Shown: positions 24,054 through 34,697 of the stretch, piece by piece
Position numbering within the stretch: the stretch's first letter is position 1
Layout: each line of letters opens with the position of its first letter
Source of the DNA: Corinectria fuckeliana
Lineage: Eukaryota > Ascomycota > Sordariomycetes > Hypocreales > Nectriaceae
Length of the DNA: 64,000 nucleotides
Assembly (NCBI GenBank): GCA_019137255.1
Contig: WPDH01000034.1
Span: 248,001 to 312,000, forward strand
Reading direction: 5' to 3'
Made by a program: the position numbers and the translations under genes
The notes under the pieces: generated by a model
Told to the model about the DNA's origin: nothing
Databases searched by the model: none
The model's input: only the letters and a program-made list of their open reading frames with translations

Positions 24054-26723
24054 CTATCCCCTCATCTCCTGGATCTTTTCTACCAGTAGATCCGTAAACG
24101 TTTCCAGCACATCCTGGTTGTCTCCAGCCCGCGCCTCGAAGATGCAGTCTAGCACCGATTTGATGCCCACACCCACCGCATCTGACCCCGTGCGCTCCTG
24201 GATGATGTTGATCGCCTGGCCAACATCCGCTGAGTTGAACACCCGCGACTCCTGCAGTACTGCGGCAAGCTCACGTAGGTTGGACACAGCGGGCACCGCT
24301 ACCTTCTTGGCAAAGTCCATGTCGATCTCGAGCATCTTCAGCACCGAGGCTTTGGAGGTGGTGACGAAAATCAACAGACGGTGGCCCTAGATATACTGTT
24401 AGTTTTGTTACTGGTGGCATAGTCAAGAAGCATTCGGCTCACCTTGGGTGGCTTCGACACCAGCAGAGTCGTCAGGGCTTCCAGCATGGTGTTTGAGAAG
24501 CGCGGTCCGATCGGGTTCCACCCAATCAAGCGCTCAAAGTCGTCAAGAATCAGGATACTGACAGGGGACTTGTAAGCGTCCGCAAATGCCTTGTGCACGT
24601 AGTCCTTTTTGGCAAAGTCGTCGCGGTATCCCACGAGGTCTGCGGGAGTGACCATCTTGACAAAGGGGAACCCAGACTGCATGGCGATGTGTGCCGCCAT
24701 CGCCGTCTTGCCCGACGCTCGGGGTCCGTGGAACAGCACCGAAGTGCTGAACTTGTTGGGGTCGTCCTTGATCATGCCGACGACGCGCATCATCTCCTGG
24801 ATAGTCGGGTCGATGTGAGGTCCGTAACGGATTATACCCAGGCGGACGGCATCTTCGAGCTCCGCCTCCGAGACACCGTAGGCCGGGCGGACCTCAGTCA
24901 AGGCGTTCATGAAATCGCCGCGGTTAATCCTCATGCTGGCCACGTCCTGCTTGACAGCAGCCAACTGGCCAACCTCGGTGTGGCGGGAGAAGGCAAACGA
25001 CGCCGCGGCCTTGACTAGACCGTTGATCTCAGCACCCGAGAAGTTCTTGGTGAGCCCCGCAAGCTCTACCACGTCGACGTCAGGGTCTAACAGGCCGTTG
25101 GTACGCATCTTGGACGTATGGATCTTGAGAATCTCGAGACGGCCCTGCTCATCGGGGAGCGAAATCTCAAGGTGAACCTCGAGACGGCCAGGTCGCAGCA
25201 GCGCATCATCAATCATGTCCTTTCGGTTGGTCATTCCAATCAGAAGAATGTTGTTGAGCTGGTCCACACCATCAAGCTTGGACAAAAGCTGGTTCACCAC
25301 ACTGTCGCCGACTCCAGTGCCGCCGCCAGCCCCTGAGCCTCGCTGCTTGCACACAGCGTCCAGCTCATCGAATATGATGATGTGCAGACTGCTCTCGTCT
25401 CCCTTCTCCTTGTACTCCTTTTCGGCATCCGCGAATAGCTTTCGAATGTTCTCTTCCGATGCACCAACGTACTTATTGAGCACTTCGGGACCGTTGATAA
25501 CCTTGGGAGGACGAGCGTTGAGCATCTTTCCAATCTGACGAGCAATGAGCGTCTTTCCAGTTCCCGGAGGACCGTAGAGCAGCATTCCCTTGACGTGGGG
25601 AATACCCATCTTGGCAACCAGGCCGGGGGGGAAGACACGAGACGCAAAGGCTCGACGGAAGATGGTAGAAAACTCGTCACCTAGACCACCGATGCCCATA
25701 TCCTCAAACTTGAAGTCGGGAGCGAGAATGGCGTTGGAGTTGGGCTTTGACATGGAAGGCTTGAGGTTAAAATCGCCCTTTCCATCGCGGTGGAAGAGAA
25801 CCCGGGTCTGGTTTGTCAGGATACCCCTAGCGTTGGGTTCTCTGTATATCTGCTTGCCGGAGTCATCCGACGACATGGCCAGGTCAACGAGGCCGACCGT
25901 CTTAACGACGATGAGAAGAGGGATGTTCCGGACATCCATCAATATGCGCTGACCTGGGGCCAGGACCTGGTTCTGGTATGTGTCGATGAAGGTCTTGGAG
26001 AGATCGTCCTCGTCATAGGGGGTCTGCGTCTTCTTGTTGGGGGAGGCGAAGCCAACTTCGAGATCCACAGATCCTAGATAGGCCTTGCCTCCAGTCGCGA
26101 AGGGATCGTAGACCTGGCCCATGAAAGTGTCCCTCATGGTGATGCCGGCCCATGATCGTTGAGGATCCGACAGACTGATGCAGCCCTGGGGGAACCCTGG
26201 GACTGGCTTGGCAGTGACGACGTATTCGCCGGCGGGCTGGCCACCTCGAAGAACGATGTACAGGTCGGAGCCATCGCGGTTGGGAGGAAAGTCGTCGGGA
26301 GAAACGGCGCATCTGATTTAAGGTCGAGTGTTAGATCTGGCTTCAATGATGGCGGGAGGAAAACGATACGCACAGGTTACCGTATATAAGCCTGGATTGA
26401 AGCGACTTGTCCGTAGTCTTTTCAACGCGCAGGGGAACTTGTCTGCCGCTGGTGGCGGCCCCTCCGGACGGTTTCTCGCTCTGCCTCGACATGCGCGGCG
26501 AGCGAGGCTGCTCGGCGTAACCACCGCCATGCTGTCCGCCCTGAGGTGCGCCTTGCTGTGCTCGAGGGTCGTTGTAACGGGGAGCACCGTATCCTTGCTG
26601 CGGCGGCTGCTGGTGAGGATCGCCGCCTCCGTATGGCGCTCTCTGGGGGGGTTGTTGGCTACCGGTTGGCGGTCGAGGGTTGGATCCGGGCATGCCAAAC
26701 CCACTGAAGGGGGACCTCGACAT
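24054..26723 (-). CDS. sec18: Vesicular-fusion ATPase SEC18 (NSF)
   Basis: Three exons (26723-26374, 26312-24443, 24386-24054; introns of 61 and 56 nt) encode 850 residues. A Pro/Gln-rich N-terminal extension of about 110 residues precedes the NSF N domain. The D1 AAA+ module has Walker A GPPGTGKT at 364-371 and Walker B IIIFDELDA near 431. The D2 module has the degenerate P-loop GPRASGKT at 646-653 and ILILDDFERL. This hexameric ATPase, with alpha-SNAP (Sec17), takes apart SNARE complexes and recycles them for every vesicle fusion step. D1 carries the main ATPase activity and D2 holds the hexamer together. Compared with yeast Sec18 (758 residues), the extra length is the low-complexity N-terminus. 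The gene is divergent from the LENG1-like gene (485 bp between starts). Confidence 0.97.
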
Positions 26724-27208
26724 TGCGGCGGTGAGTGAGGGTCAGGATAGGAAGAGGATGTATTGAGGGTGTGGGGAGACCGTCGTTGACACTAAAGTAG
26801 TCGGATCGAGAGTCTGGGGCGGGTTCAATGTTTGTGGCTTTGTTGGTTGACAAGTCCAAGTTGAGTGGGTGAAAGTCGCCATGCTGGAGCTTCCCTCCCA
26901 TCTGCTGACGCCAACGAGGGGCGATTCCAGGCCTCAGCCCCACGGTATCAGCTCTGTCTCATAGCCTTGGTGCCTAATTAGGCTTAGTGTCTATGTCATC
27001 GCCCCGTTGTTCCTTGAAGGATATCGGCCCCGCATTCCGGCCGAAGCCTACTTATTAGGCCAAGACACGGGCACACGTAAGACTAGAACGTAGAAGCTCG
27101 ATAGAAACAATGAGACGCCGACGGTCCGTTATGATTTGGAGTTCATGACACATCCAAGCTTCCCTTTCTTACACCCATATCATTTCTCAGCTTTAGAGCA
27201 AGCACAAG
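26724..27208. promoter_or_regulatory. Divergent promoter, SEC18 / LENG1-like gene
   Basis: The 485 bases between the two start codons contain no gene. They hold the palindrome at 26972-26983 and an AT-rich stretch around 27110-27180 before the plus-strand start. Confidence 0.55.
26972..26983. promoter_or_regulatory. Perfect 12-bp palindrome in divergent promoter
   Basis: GCCTAATTAGGC is a perfect palindrome midway between the SEC18 and LENG1-like start codons. A related TTATTAGGCC lies near 27053-27062. Symmetric placement in a shared promoter suggests a dimeric factor, but no known factor is claimed. Confidence 0.35.
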
Positions 27209-28387
27209 ATGCCACTGTAAGCACGCTACTCGGCCCTCGGTCCTCCTCACCTCGTTGACCCATCACGTCGCAGTCACCTGCTGGGCAAAAAGTCCTGGAA
27301 CGTCTACAATGCCGACAATATCGCGCGCGTCCGCCGCGATGAAGCTGCCGCCGCAGCCGCCGAGGAGGCGGAGGAGCAGCGCATGCAGGAGATTGATGCA
27401 CAGCGCCGACTAGCCTTGTTGCGAGGAGAAGCCCCTCCCCCTGTTGAAGACGTCGAGCCGACGAATGCCGTCGAGCCTTCTTCTCGCAGCCACCCAGACA
27501 CAGCATACCCGGGAAGCCTCCGTCGGAAGCGGAAGCGAACTGGCGAAGACGACACCGACTTTGAGCTGCGAATAGCCAAAGAGAGTAATGAGGTAGCTGC
27601 GACGAGTCTCGAGCCTGAGCGCAAGGCTACCAGCTCGGCGCCGATTGTTGACCATGCCGGCCACATCGACCTCTTTGGAGATGCGAAGCTCAGGGCGCAT
27701 GCCGAGAAGAACGAGGAGGCAGAAAAGGAAGCCAAGAAGAAGAAACAGGGTTTCGAAGACCAATACACGATGCGCTTCTCCAACGCGGCCGGTAGGGATG
27801 GCGTCTCGAGGCCCTGGTACTCGCAGTCCGACCCGAGCGCGCAAGAAGGACCTTTGAAGAATGTATGGGGTAGGGATGACCCGCAGCGCAAAGACCGAGA
27901 CACGAAGCGCATCGTCGCGAGCGATCCGCTTGCAATGATGAAGCAAGGCGCATCGAAAATTCGGGAGCTCAAGAAGGAGCGCAAGCAATTCCAGGAGGAA
28001 CAGGCTGTTCAGCTGAGAGAGCTCCGCAGAGAGGAACGCCATCGCGAGAAGCGCAGGCGGGCACATGATGAACGAGGAAGTGAAAGGGAACAGGAGGTAT
28101 CCTCTCGACACTCGGACCACAGGCGGCGCTCAAGAGAAACGGGACACCACGACAAGGATCGAGAGGAGTCTAGACGTCGGAGTGAGAGGCATGACAGAGA
28201 TAATTCGAGGGATGACAGAAGGAAGAGACGTGAGAATCCTTACGACCGGGATGAATCAAAGAATGGTCGGAGAAGAAAGTCGACGAGGGAAGATGAAGCC
28301 CGGCGCAGACCGGTGTCCCGTTCACCTGCGCGAGACAACGGAGATGAGCATCGGGGACACCAACCCAAACATAGCACCCATGAATAG
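27209..28387 (+). CDS. Cir_N-domain protein, LENG1-like (probable splicing-associated)
   Basis: Two exons, 27209-27216 (only 8 nt) and 27274-28387, encode 373 residues. The N-terminus MPLHLLGKKSWNVYNADN followed by ARVRRDEAAA matches the Cir_N domain (CBF1-interacting corepressor N-terminal type) found in CWC25 and LENG1. The KKSW..YN..N..RVRRDE pattern is closest to LENG1. The rest is a charged coiled-coil middle and an RS/RD/RE-rich tail typical of spliceosome-associated proteins. A conserved-looking PWYSQ segment lies near residue 210. A nuclear role in pre-mRNA splicing is inferred from domain type and composition. The tiny first exon was chosen because CT|T restores the conserved LLGKKSW N-terminus in frame after a 57-nt GTAAGC..CAG intron. 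The next ATG within exon 2 would cut into the domain. Confidence 0.82.
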
Positions 28388-28531
28388 TTTATAAGATACC
28401 CTGAATGAAACCCAGTCCATAAAAGACGAGGGAAGAAACGAACTGCAAGGAAATGCCACCCCGTGACCTGTTACGCATCGAAGCGAAATCCTGCGCTGTG
28501 CATTAACACGCCACCCTAACGATTCATGCAC

Positions 28532-29149
28532 TCAAGACTCGGCTGCCTTGCCCTCCACCCACGGCAGCCGAATCTCAACAGGCTTCATATCCTTCTCCAC
28601 CATGGTCACCAGCTTCGGCGCCTCCAACGCCCCCAGCGCAGCCCGCACCGCCGCATACGTCTCGGCGCTCAGCCCTTCCTTCCGGTCGCAGTACACGTCC
28701 AGCCCCTCGCTCGTGAACAGCGTCGGCGCAAACCACGTCACCGCCCACCGCTCGCGCACGCCCTCGGCCGTCGTCGCCTCGCCCCAGCCGATCACCTCCC
28801 AGTGGCTGGTGATGACGACCAGCATGCCCTTGCCGCGCCAGTCCCAGCTCGTCGCGCTGTCGCCGGGCGCCTGCGTGTCGACCCCCGTGACGGACTTGAG
28901 CACGCCCTCCTTGCCGGCGGGCTCGTACTCGACGAGGTCGTCCAGGCGTGCGCGGCCGCTGCCGCTCATGGGCAGCCGGCTGTACGTGATGCGGACGTTG
29001 CGCGCGGTGCGCCACATGGAGAGCGTTGAGTGCGTGACGGTCCAAGTCGCGAGCAGCCAGTCCAGGGTAGGCGCCGCCGAAGCCTCCGGTGCAGAGGAGG
29101 CATATTTGGAGGGTGGTCTGAGGGCGACGGCCTGAGGCGTAGTGGCCAT
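28532..29149 (-). CDS. Conserved-looking small protein, possible calycin-like fold
   Basis: A single uninterrupted frame of 205 residues in a good GGCCATTTG/ATG context on the minus strand. I do not recognise a named family. The sequence alternates hydrophobic and polar residues, with tryptophans in WLLATWTVTHSTLSMW, SWDWRGKGML, SHWEVIGWG and WAVTWFAPTLF, which suggests a beta-barrel of the lipocalin/calycin type. It has no signal peptide or membrane segment, so it is probably cytosolic. The coding strand is strongly GC-biased at third positions, supporting a real gene. It converges with the LENG1-like gene, 144 bases away. The function is unknown; the barrel idea is inference only. Confidence 0.72.
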   Translation of the reverse strand: MATTPQAVALRPPSKYASSAPEASAAPTLDWLLATWTVTHSTLSMWRTARNVRITYSRLPMSGSGRARLDDLVEYEPAGKEGVLKSVTGVDTQAPGDSATSWDWRGKGMLVVITSHWEVIGWGEATTAEGVRERWAVTWFAPTLFTSEGLDVYCDRKEGLSAETYAAVRAALGALEAPKLVTMVEKDMKPVEIRLPWVEGKAAES

Positions 29150-30086
29150 TTGTGATACTGCTGATGTGTGTTTTTGATAGTCGCGAAGAATTGAAGACTT
29201 CTGGTCGAGGATGGGAGATGGGAGTGAGAGATGCTGTGGTAGGTGGCTTAAGCAGCTCGAAAATGAGCAACGACGAGACAAGGAGAAATAGAGTTGCAAT
29301 GTTTGGCGCTATAATGGCCCTTGCTCAAAAGACAGAGGATAACAGTGCGAGATAGTCCGGGGTGTACCTATTGGGAAGGAAGTAGCTTGTAGACCTATGT
29401 TGTTTGTCTGACAGCTACTTGGACAATTCATATTTATAGCAGGGAAGCGCCTGAGCTAGCCCTATGCTTTCAGCTGCTATAGTGTCTGCTCCGTATCACT
29501 CGTTTGCTGGCTGGATTCTACTTCCGTCTTGACCAGCTCTACAATTCTCAGTCTTCCGTTGATGCTGCTTCCATCACCAAGAACTCGGTTCTGCTATTCG
29601 CACCCAGGTTTCACCAAGCCATGCCACTTTCAAGTTCATGCCGCACCACCACCATAACTTCTTCGCCCAATCATCGTCAGTCACATGCCGAATGTCCGAA
29701 ACATTAATTTACGCAACCCCTATTCGCTTAACGCGTATAGTATGTAGGCCTATCTATGTGCGACAGCCAAACCTGGCTCACTTTTCTAAAACAGCCACAG
29801 CAAACGCCACTTTCCCTCCGTCGGGTACCCACAGGCTAATTATGAGGCTCTACTCGAAAGTACAACTCCAACTGCCGCCCGGCGCCACACGGCGCTCCGG
29901 CCCAACCAAGCTACATTCAACCCCGGATTTTCACGAACGCGCATCCTCCTCTCATCCATCTTGCATCTGCATCGTCGCATCTCTCTTGCCCACCCGCATC
30001 CTCGACTACGCATCCTCGACTACCCAACCCTCGTCTCCCCGCGTTATTGCTATTGTATGCAATCTCATTCGCTTCTCGGGCCCAGC
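29150..30086. other. Intergenic region
   Basis: Between two divergent hypothetical genes. No convincing ORF or RNA gene is seen. The last 100 bases before 30087 are C/T-rich (CATCC and CTCG runs), as in fungal leaders. Confidence 0.5.
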
Positions 30087-30647
30087 ATGGATCCCAACGC
30101 GATTGCCACAGACGGCTCCCAGGTCGACGTCGACGTCGACTCCGATACCTACTCCGACGACGACCAAGCCCTCATGGCTCAGGCCCTCGGCTTCGCCTCC
30201 TTCGGCGCCCAAAGCCACCCCAACAAGAAGCGCCGCTACAACCCTCGCGCCGACGCCACCCTCGACGCCCGCCGGCAGCCGCCCTCCGTCACGGGCGCCA
30301 ACTCCACGGCCCTCGGCCCCGCGCCAGCCACCCGCTCTAATGCCGACGAGATCGCCCTCGACGATGGCGACGACGATGCTCCGGCTCCGGCTCCGGCGCA
30401 AGTGCGTCCGGCAAGCTTGCCCCAGCGTCCCGCTGCAAGCATTGCGTCGCACGACCACGCTGCTCCTACTCCTCGGCGATCCCAGGACCCTCCGCCGCTT
30501 GGCCCCTGGTACGAAGGCTACTACGACCCGATGTCCAACGAGAACCCCTGGGATCGCATTGAGAAGGCTCGCGGTTTATCATCCATCGGTCCCTATCTTC
30601 CTCGCGGCGGCGCTGCCCGCCCATTGACGACTGGCAACTCGACATGA
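30087..30647 (+). CDS. Hypothetical acidic, disordered protein
   Basis: A single frame of 186 residues. It begins with an Asp-rich segment (DVDVDSDTYSDDD), then ALGFASFGAQ and a basic KKRRYNP patch that could serve as a nuclear signal. A low-complexity Ala/Pro/Asp stretch follows, then GPWYEGYYDPMSNENPWDRIE, the most protein-like part. I do not recognise a family. The order acidic patch, basic patch, disordered linker, aromatic motif suggests a nuclear adaptor-type protein. Upstream in-frame ATGs exist (29961), but the codons before 30087 look non-coding, so the MDPNAIATDG start was preferred. Third positions are GC-rich, supporting real coding. Confidence 0.6.
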   Translation: MDPNAIATDGSQVDVDVDSDTYSDDDQALMAQALGFASFGAQSHPNKKRRYNPRADATLDARRQPPSVTGANSTALGPAPATRSNADEIALDDGDDDAPAPAPAQVRPASLPQRPAASIASHDHAAPTPRRSQDPPPLGPWYEGYYDPMSNENPWDRIEKARGLSSIGPYLPRGGAARPLTTGNST

Positions 30648-32015
30648 AAGCATTGAGACGGGTTCTGGAGAAGAAATACTCGGCCCGGACCGTCTCGCAA
30701 TACCATGCCCACGAGAGAATCTTTGCTGTGGAAATCAGGACGTTCCTCGTGTCTGGACTGCCTCAATCAGACATGATTCGGCCATCGCATCACCACCAAA
30801 TGATACATCACACGTGACCAATTAATCACGTGACGTATGATCAGGGGTCAACCGACGTCCTGGAAACCGCCGGTGAGCAGGCCCCATCGCTACAACAAGC
30901 CTCCGCCGCACCACATGATGGCACACGCCTACACTGGCCTGCGTACGGCTTGGAGGGGGGTGGGAAACACTACAGCCACGGCATTGGGGGGTTGTCACAT
31001 GGCTCAGATCGTCTACAGGACGTCTCAGCGAAGGCATCGACGAAGAGGAAAACGAGACTTGATTGTTACGAAACCACCAACTCCTGAGCCCGGCCGAAAC
31101 CTCCGGGTACTCCAAAGATACGCAATCCTACCAAAGAGAGTAGTGTACCTCCTATCTCGTCGTGCCCGTTAGCCTAAAGGAGCAATATCAACCTCGATAC
31201 CTCCCCCGAATAGGACAAGCGCCTCCAAATATATGTCTTCTCCATCACCGTCTCGTGTTTTGCCATTCTCGTCCTCTCCTTGGTCCAGTGGTCCCCGAGG
31301 CCCTCTTCTCCTCCATCCCCGCACACCCCTCTCCCCGGCCCTAGGAGCGAGACGAACCTGCAAGCCCTCTCGGCTGCTCCCGGCCTCACACCTCCCACGG
31401 ACCATCCCCTGCAGCTGTCGGTACCGACACACCCACAGGCAAGCCATGCTGCCCGTCATACCGTCCCCGACCCCCACAGACGCCAGGGAGGTGGTGTACT
31501 TTTAACATCTGCCCTAGACCATCCCAATTCATCCAATCATAAGCCATAACGTCGTGAAACAGCTGCCCCTTTGCCCTCCCCCCCTCCTGCTCATCTCTCC
31601 ACACATCCGTTCGTCAGCGGCGGCACGTCAGGGCCAGGGCAACCCACACGCCCGCCGTCTGAAAACCGATAAAAGCAGCGAGAGATCTCGTCCCAGCGGC
31701 CCGCAGCCTTGCCGTGCCTAGTGCCCGTGCTTCGACGTCACGTCACCCTTGCCCGTATGAACGACCTCGTTCATGCAACGCCGGCTGGGAGGGAGGGGGC
31801 GTGAAAACAGCAGAAATACAGAACAAGGAGAGCCCAAAAATCCCCCCTATTACAAATCCTGGTAATCCGATCCAACTTTTGGTTCCTGCAGCAAAACCAC
31901 GTGGGTATGTGCGATTTTGGGTGGGTGGGCGGAAAATAGAAACGCACGCTAGAAGTGAGGTTGTGTCGTCAAAAGATGCGATGCGGCTCAAAATGGAACC
32001 CCGGACGCACTGTCC
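30648..32015. other. Convergent intergenic region
   Basis: This 1.37-kb stretch lies between the hypothetical gene (plus) and KXD1 (minus). It is C-rich at 31230-31480 and contains the paired CACGTG sites. No open frame looks coding. Confidence 0.5.
30811..30837. promoter_or_regulatory. Paired CACGTG sites next to a CRE-like TGACGTA
   Basis: Two CACGTG cores (30811-30816 and 30827-30832) lie 16 bp apart, about one and a half helical turns, and the second overlaps TGACGTA. They sit 160 bases past the stop of the hypothetical gene at 30087, so the target gene is unclear. bHLH or bZIP factors bind such cores. Confidence 0.35.
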
Positions 32016-32971
32016 CTAGTTCTCGGGAGACGGGTATCGCGCACGAGCCTTACTGTACTCCTTGGTGTGCTTGCGCGAGGCCTTGCTCTTCATTGATCTG
32101 CAAATCGCGTATTGTCAGCTCCAACTTCTTAGAGATTGTAACAGTCGCCGTTCCGACAATTGAATCTCCGCAACTGTGCTAGTGTCCCCCCGCCAATCGG
32201 CGAGAAAAAACAACCAGTCGCGAGAACTGCAATTGCGGCAGTACGCGGGTGTCTTGAACTGGAAATGCGTTCGGGGACTCGGAAACACTCACCCAACTTT
32301 CTTCTGCGTCCACTCGAGGTCGCTTCGGACCTCGTGAGCATCGCGCATGCCCTCCTGGAAACGCTCTCGCGTCTTGGCTAGGCGAGCCTGCGCCTTCTTC
32401 TGCAGCTCCAGGAGTTCGCGGTGCTTGGCGTTGAGCTTTCCGGATCTGCCCGTGCCGTTAGCAAGATGCCGCCAATCGGGGAGGGAGGAAAAGAGACACA
32501 GAGCGGGCAGCACGGCCAGCCAAAAACCGGGGGACCGGCAATTGCAAACTGAACTGAAGGATTGCAGCCTATCCCTGCGATTTGCAGGGATGCGAGGGGG
32601 GAAAGAGGAGAAGAAGGGGGGGGAGAGAAAAGGCAGGCGGGACGGGGAACTTACGTCTGAGCTTGCATGGCCATGCTGCGATCGAGAGGGATTGGATCGA
32701 AGGAGTTGGCGAAGCGGTCTTGCATGTATTCCTGGAAGTCGACGCCGCTGGTGGAGGCGGTGCTGTCGTAGTCGCCATAGCCGGCGGGATAGCCATTGGA
32801 AGTGGCCGAGTATCCGCCGTTGCTGTAAGAGGGAATGCCGGAGGCGGAGCTGACGGTGTCTTCGCACTCTGGGGGAGAGACGGAGTATTGGCTGTAATTG
32901 GGGAATTGGGAGCCCTTGGCAGGAACGGGCATGGGCATGGTGTAGGGAGCGGAGGAGTAGTGGGTAGGCAT
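32016..32971 (-). CDS. kxd1: KxDL-motif BLOC-1-related subunit KXD1
   Basis: Three exons (32971-32655, 32445-32293, 32097-32016; introns of 209 and 195 nt) encode 183 residues. The first ~105 residues are disordered and rich in Y, S, P and G. The C-terminal ~80 form the KxDL-type helix: LLELQKKAQARLAKTRERFQ, then DAHEVRSDLEWTQKKVGSMK, then SKASRKHTKEYSKARARYP. The ending resembles the KGKLARQHPEAF region of animal KXD1. KXD1 belongs to BLOC-1-like complexes that act in endosome/vacuole trafficking; in yeast it pairs with Bls1/Snn1/Cnl1 partners on endosomes. Both introns join in frame (AC|A and GG|A). An upstream in-frame ATG at 33046 is possible but gives a less plausible N-terminus. Confidence 0.82.
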
Positions 32972-34270
32972 GGTGACCAATTGAAGAAAGACGGCGGGTA
33001 TCTTGAGTGAGGAAGAGGAGGAGAAGGTCTGGGAGGTGTTTGGCAAAGGCTGTGGAGGTGCTGAGTGTCTTGGGTATTGACTTGGGTCAAGTCAAGTTGA
33101 GGTAAAGAGGTCAAAGTTGGGAATGGTGATGCCGGGTCAGAAAGACTTTGTATGAAGGCCGGAGAAGTCAGGAGTTCTTGTCAGAAAGCTGCTGAAGAGT
33201 GATGAGAAGGGAAGAAGAAGAGAAACGGTTCCAACGGATCAAAAACCGGCCTTTTATAGTTTTACAGACTCCCTCCCCGGTCAACCTGGATGAGACGGAG
33301 GATAACACATTTCGACACCATTCGCTAGACCAACGGAGAGCGGCCCCGCTCACGGGAGGAGTGTGGGATTGGGATGGGATAGGACAAGATGATGACATGG
33401 CGGAGGAGAAGCAGCGGGCTAGACGAAGACGATCATGGCGGAATGCAAAGGTGTGGGCCATCGTGGACGACATGGAGGGCAACGAGGGCTAGGAGGGCTC
33501 GGGAGGCTAGGAGCGGCACCGGGCAGAACAGCCAACAGTCTTCTGGCTTTAAAATAAATAAATCATAAAAAGTACAAACCCAAGTGTACACAAGTCAAGA
33601 GTGACGGGCGTTGAGACCCGAACCAACGAGAGAGAAGAATTGGGGAACATTTGGATACATATGATGGATACGTGGAGACGGGACTTGGACGGGGACTTGG
33701 ACGGGCTAAGAGGCAAAATTGGGGGAGGGTGAAGGTAAAAAAAAACCCGTTGAGCCAAGTCGACATGGACCCGGAGAAGGTGGCTGCAAGCCGACTCTGG
33801 TTTCTGGTTGTCAAGACTTTGTTTGACTTGCGGGTGTCAGAGAGTTTGGTTGGGTGTGCAAAGACGGATGGACAAGTCTCGGCCGGGTTAAGCAAGGGCA
33901 TCTGCATATGCCGAGAGGAGAGAGTAGTAGGGGAGCGAGAGCCCGAACCACGGACCACGGGACACGGCCACGGCACACGGCGGACGGTCCACGGGCAGGG
34001 TTTGGCTCGGGTGGTAACTTGGATGGTACAGGAGCTCAAGGACAAGGGCATACATAGGTTGCATGGGGCCATTGGGTGAAGTCAAAAGTGAGATGGGGGG
34101 GAGGGGGGACACAAGAAAGAGCCCCGAGACTTCGAAGTGGCAAGGAGTTTGTGTGGTCAGGACCAGGGCCGGTAGGCAGGGACCGGAGAAGAAAAGTAAA
34201 CCCGGAACACCAGGCAGACAGACAAAGGAGAGAGGACAGGCAGAAAAGTCCCGGCTTTGCAAACCCAGAA

Positions 34271-34296
34271 TGCAGAGTGCAGAGTGCAGAGTGCAG
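34271..34296. repeat. Tandem TGCAGAG repeat
   Basis: About 3.7 copies of the 7-bp unit TGCAGAG inside the gene-free region. Confidence 0.8.
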
Positions 34297-34662
34297 GTGA
34301 GATGGCATGCATATCCGGGCCCATCGACGGACACAGGGTGGCTGCACTAGCCATCGGGACCATGTCTCTACAAGCCAAGGGCCGCCGAAAAGCCACGGTG
34401 CCAACCTGCGTTGTAGAACGAAAGGACCCGCGGCATGATAGAAGCATGCAGAAGGGGGCGAAGGGACGGTGTTGGCCCACGGCACTGCCGCTCGTTTGGG
34501 CTGGCCTGGTGTCTGCGAGCGGAGGCCGTATATTTAGTAATTCTAGCAGAAGTACTTCGTACGTCGTAGGGCAGCGGAAAAGAGGCGAAGCTAGACTCGA
34601 GTTTGGCTTAGACGGGATGGTGACGTGAGGGACAAGTAATGCCGGAGCGGAACTGGGATGGG

Positions 34663-34697
34663 CTGGACTGGACTGGACTGAACTGGACTGGACTGGG
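34663..34697. repeat. Tandem GGACT repeat
   Basis: Seven near-perfect copies of the 5-bp unit GGACT, with one GAACT variant, in the gene-free region. Confidence 0.8.
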
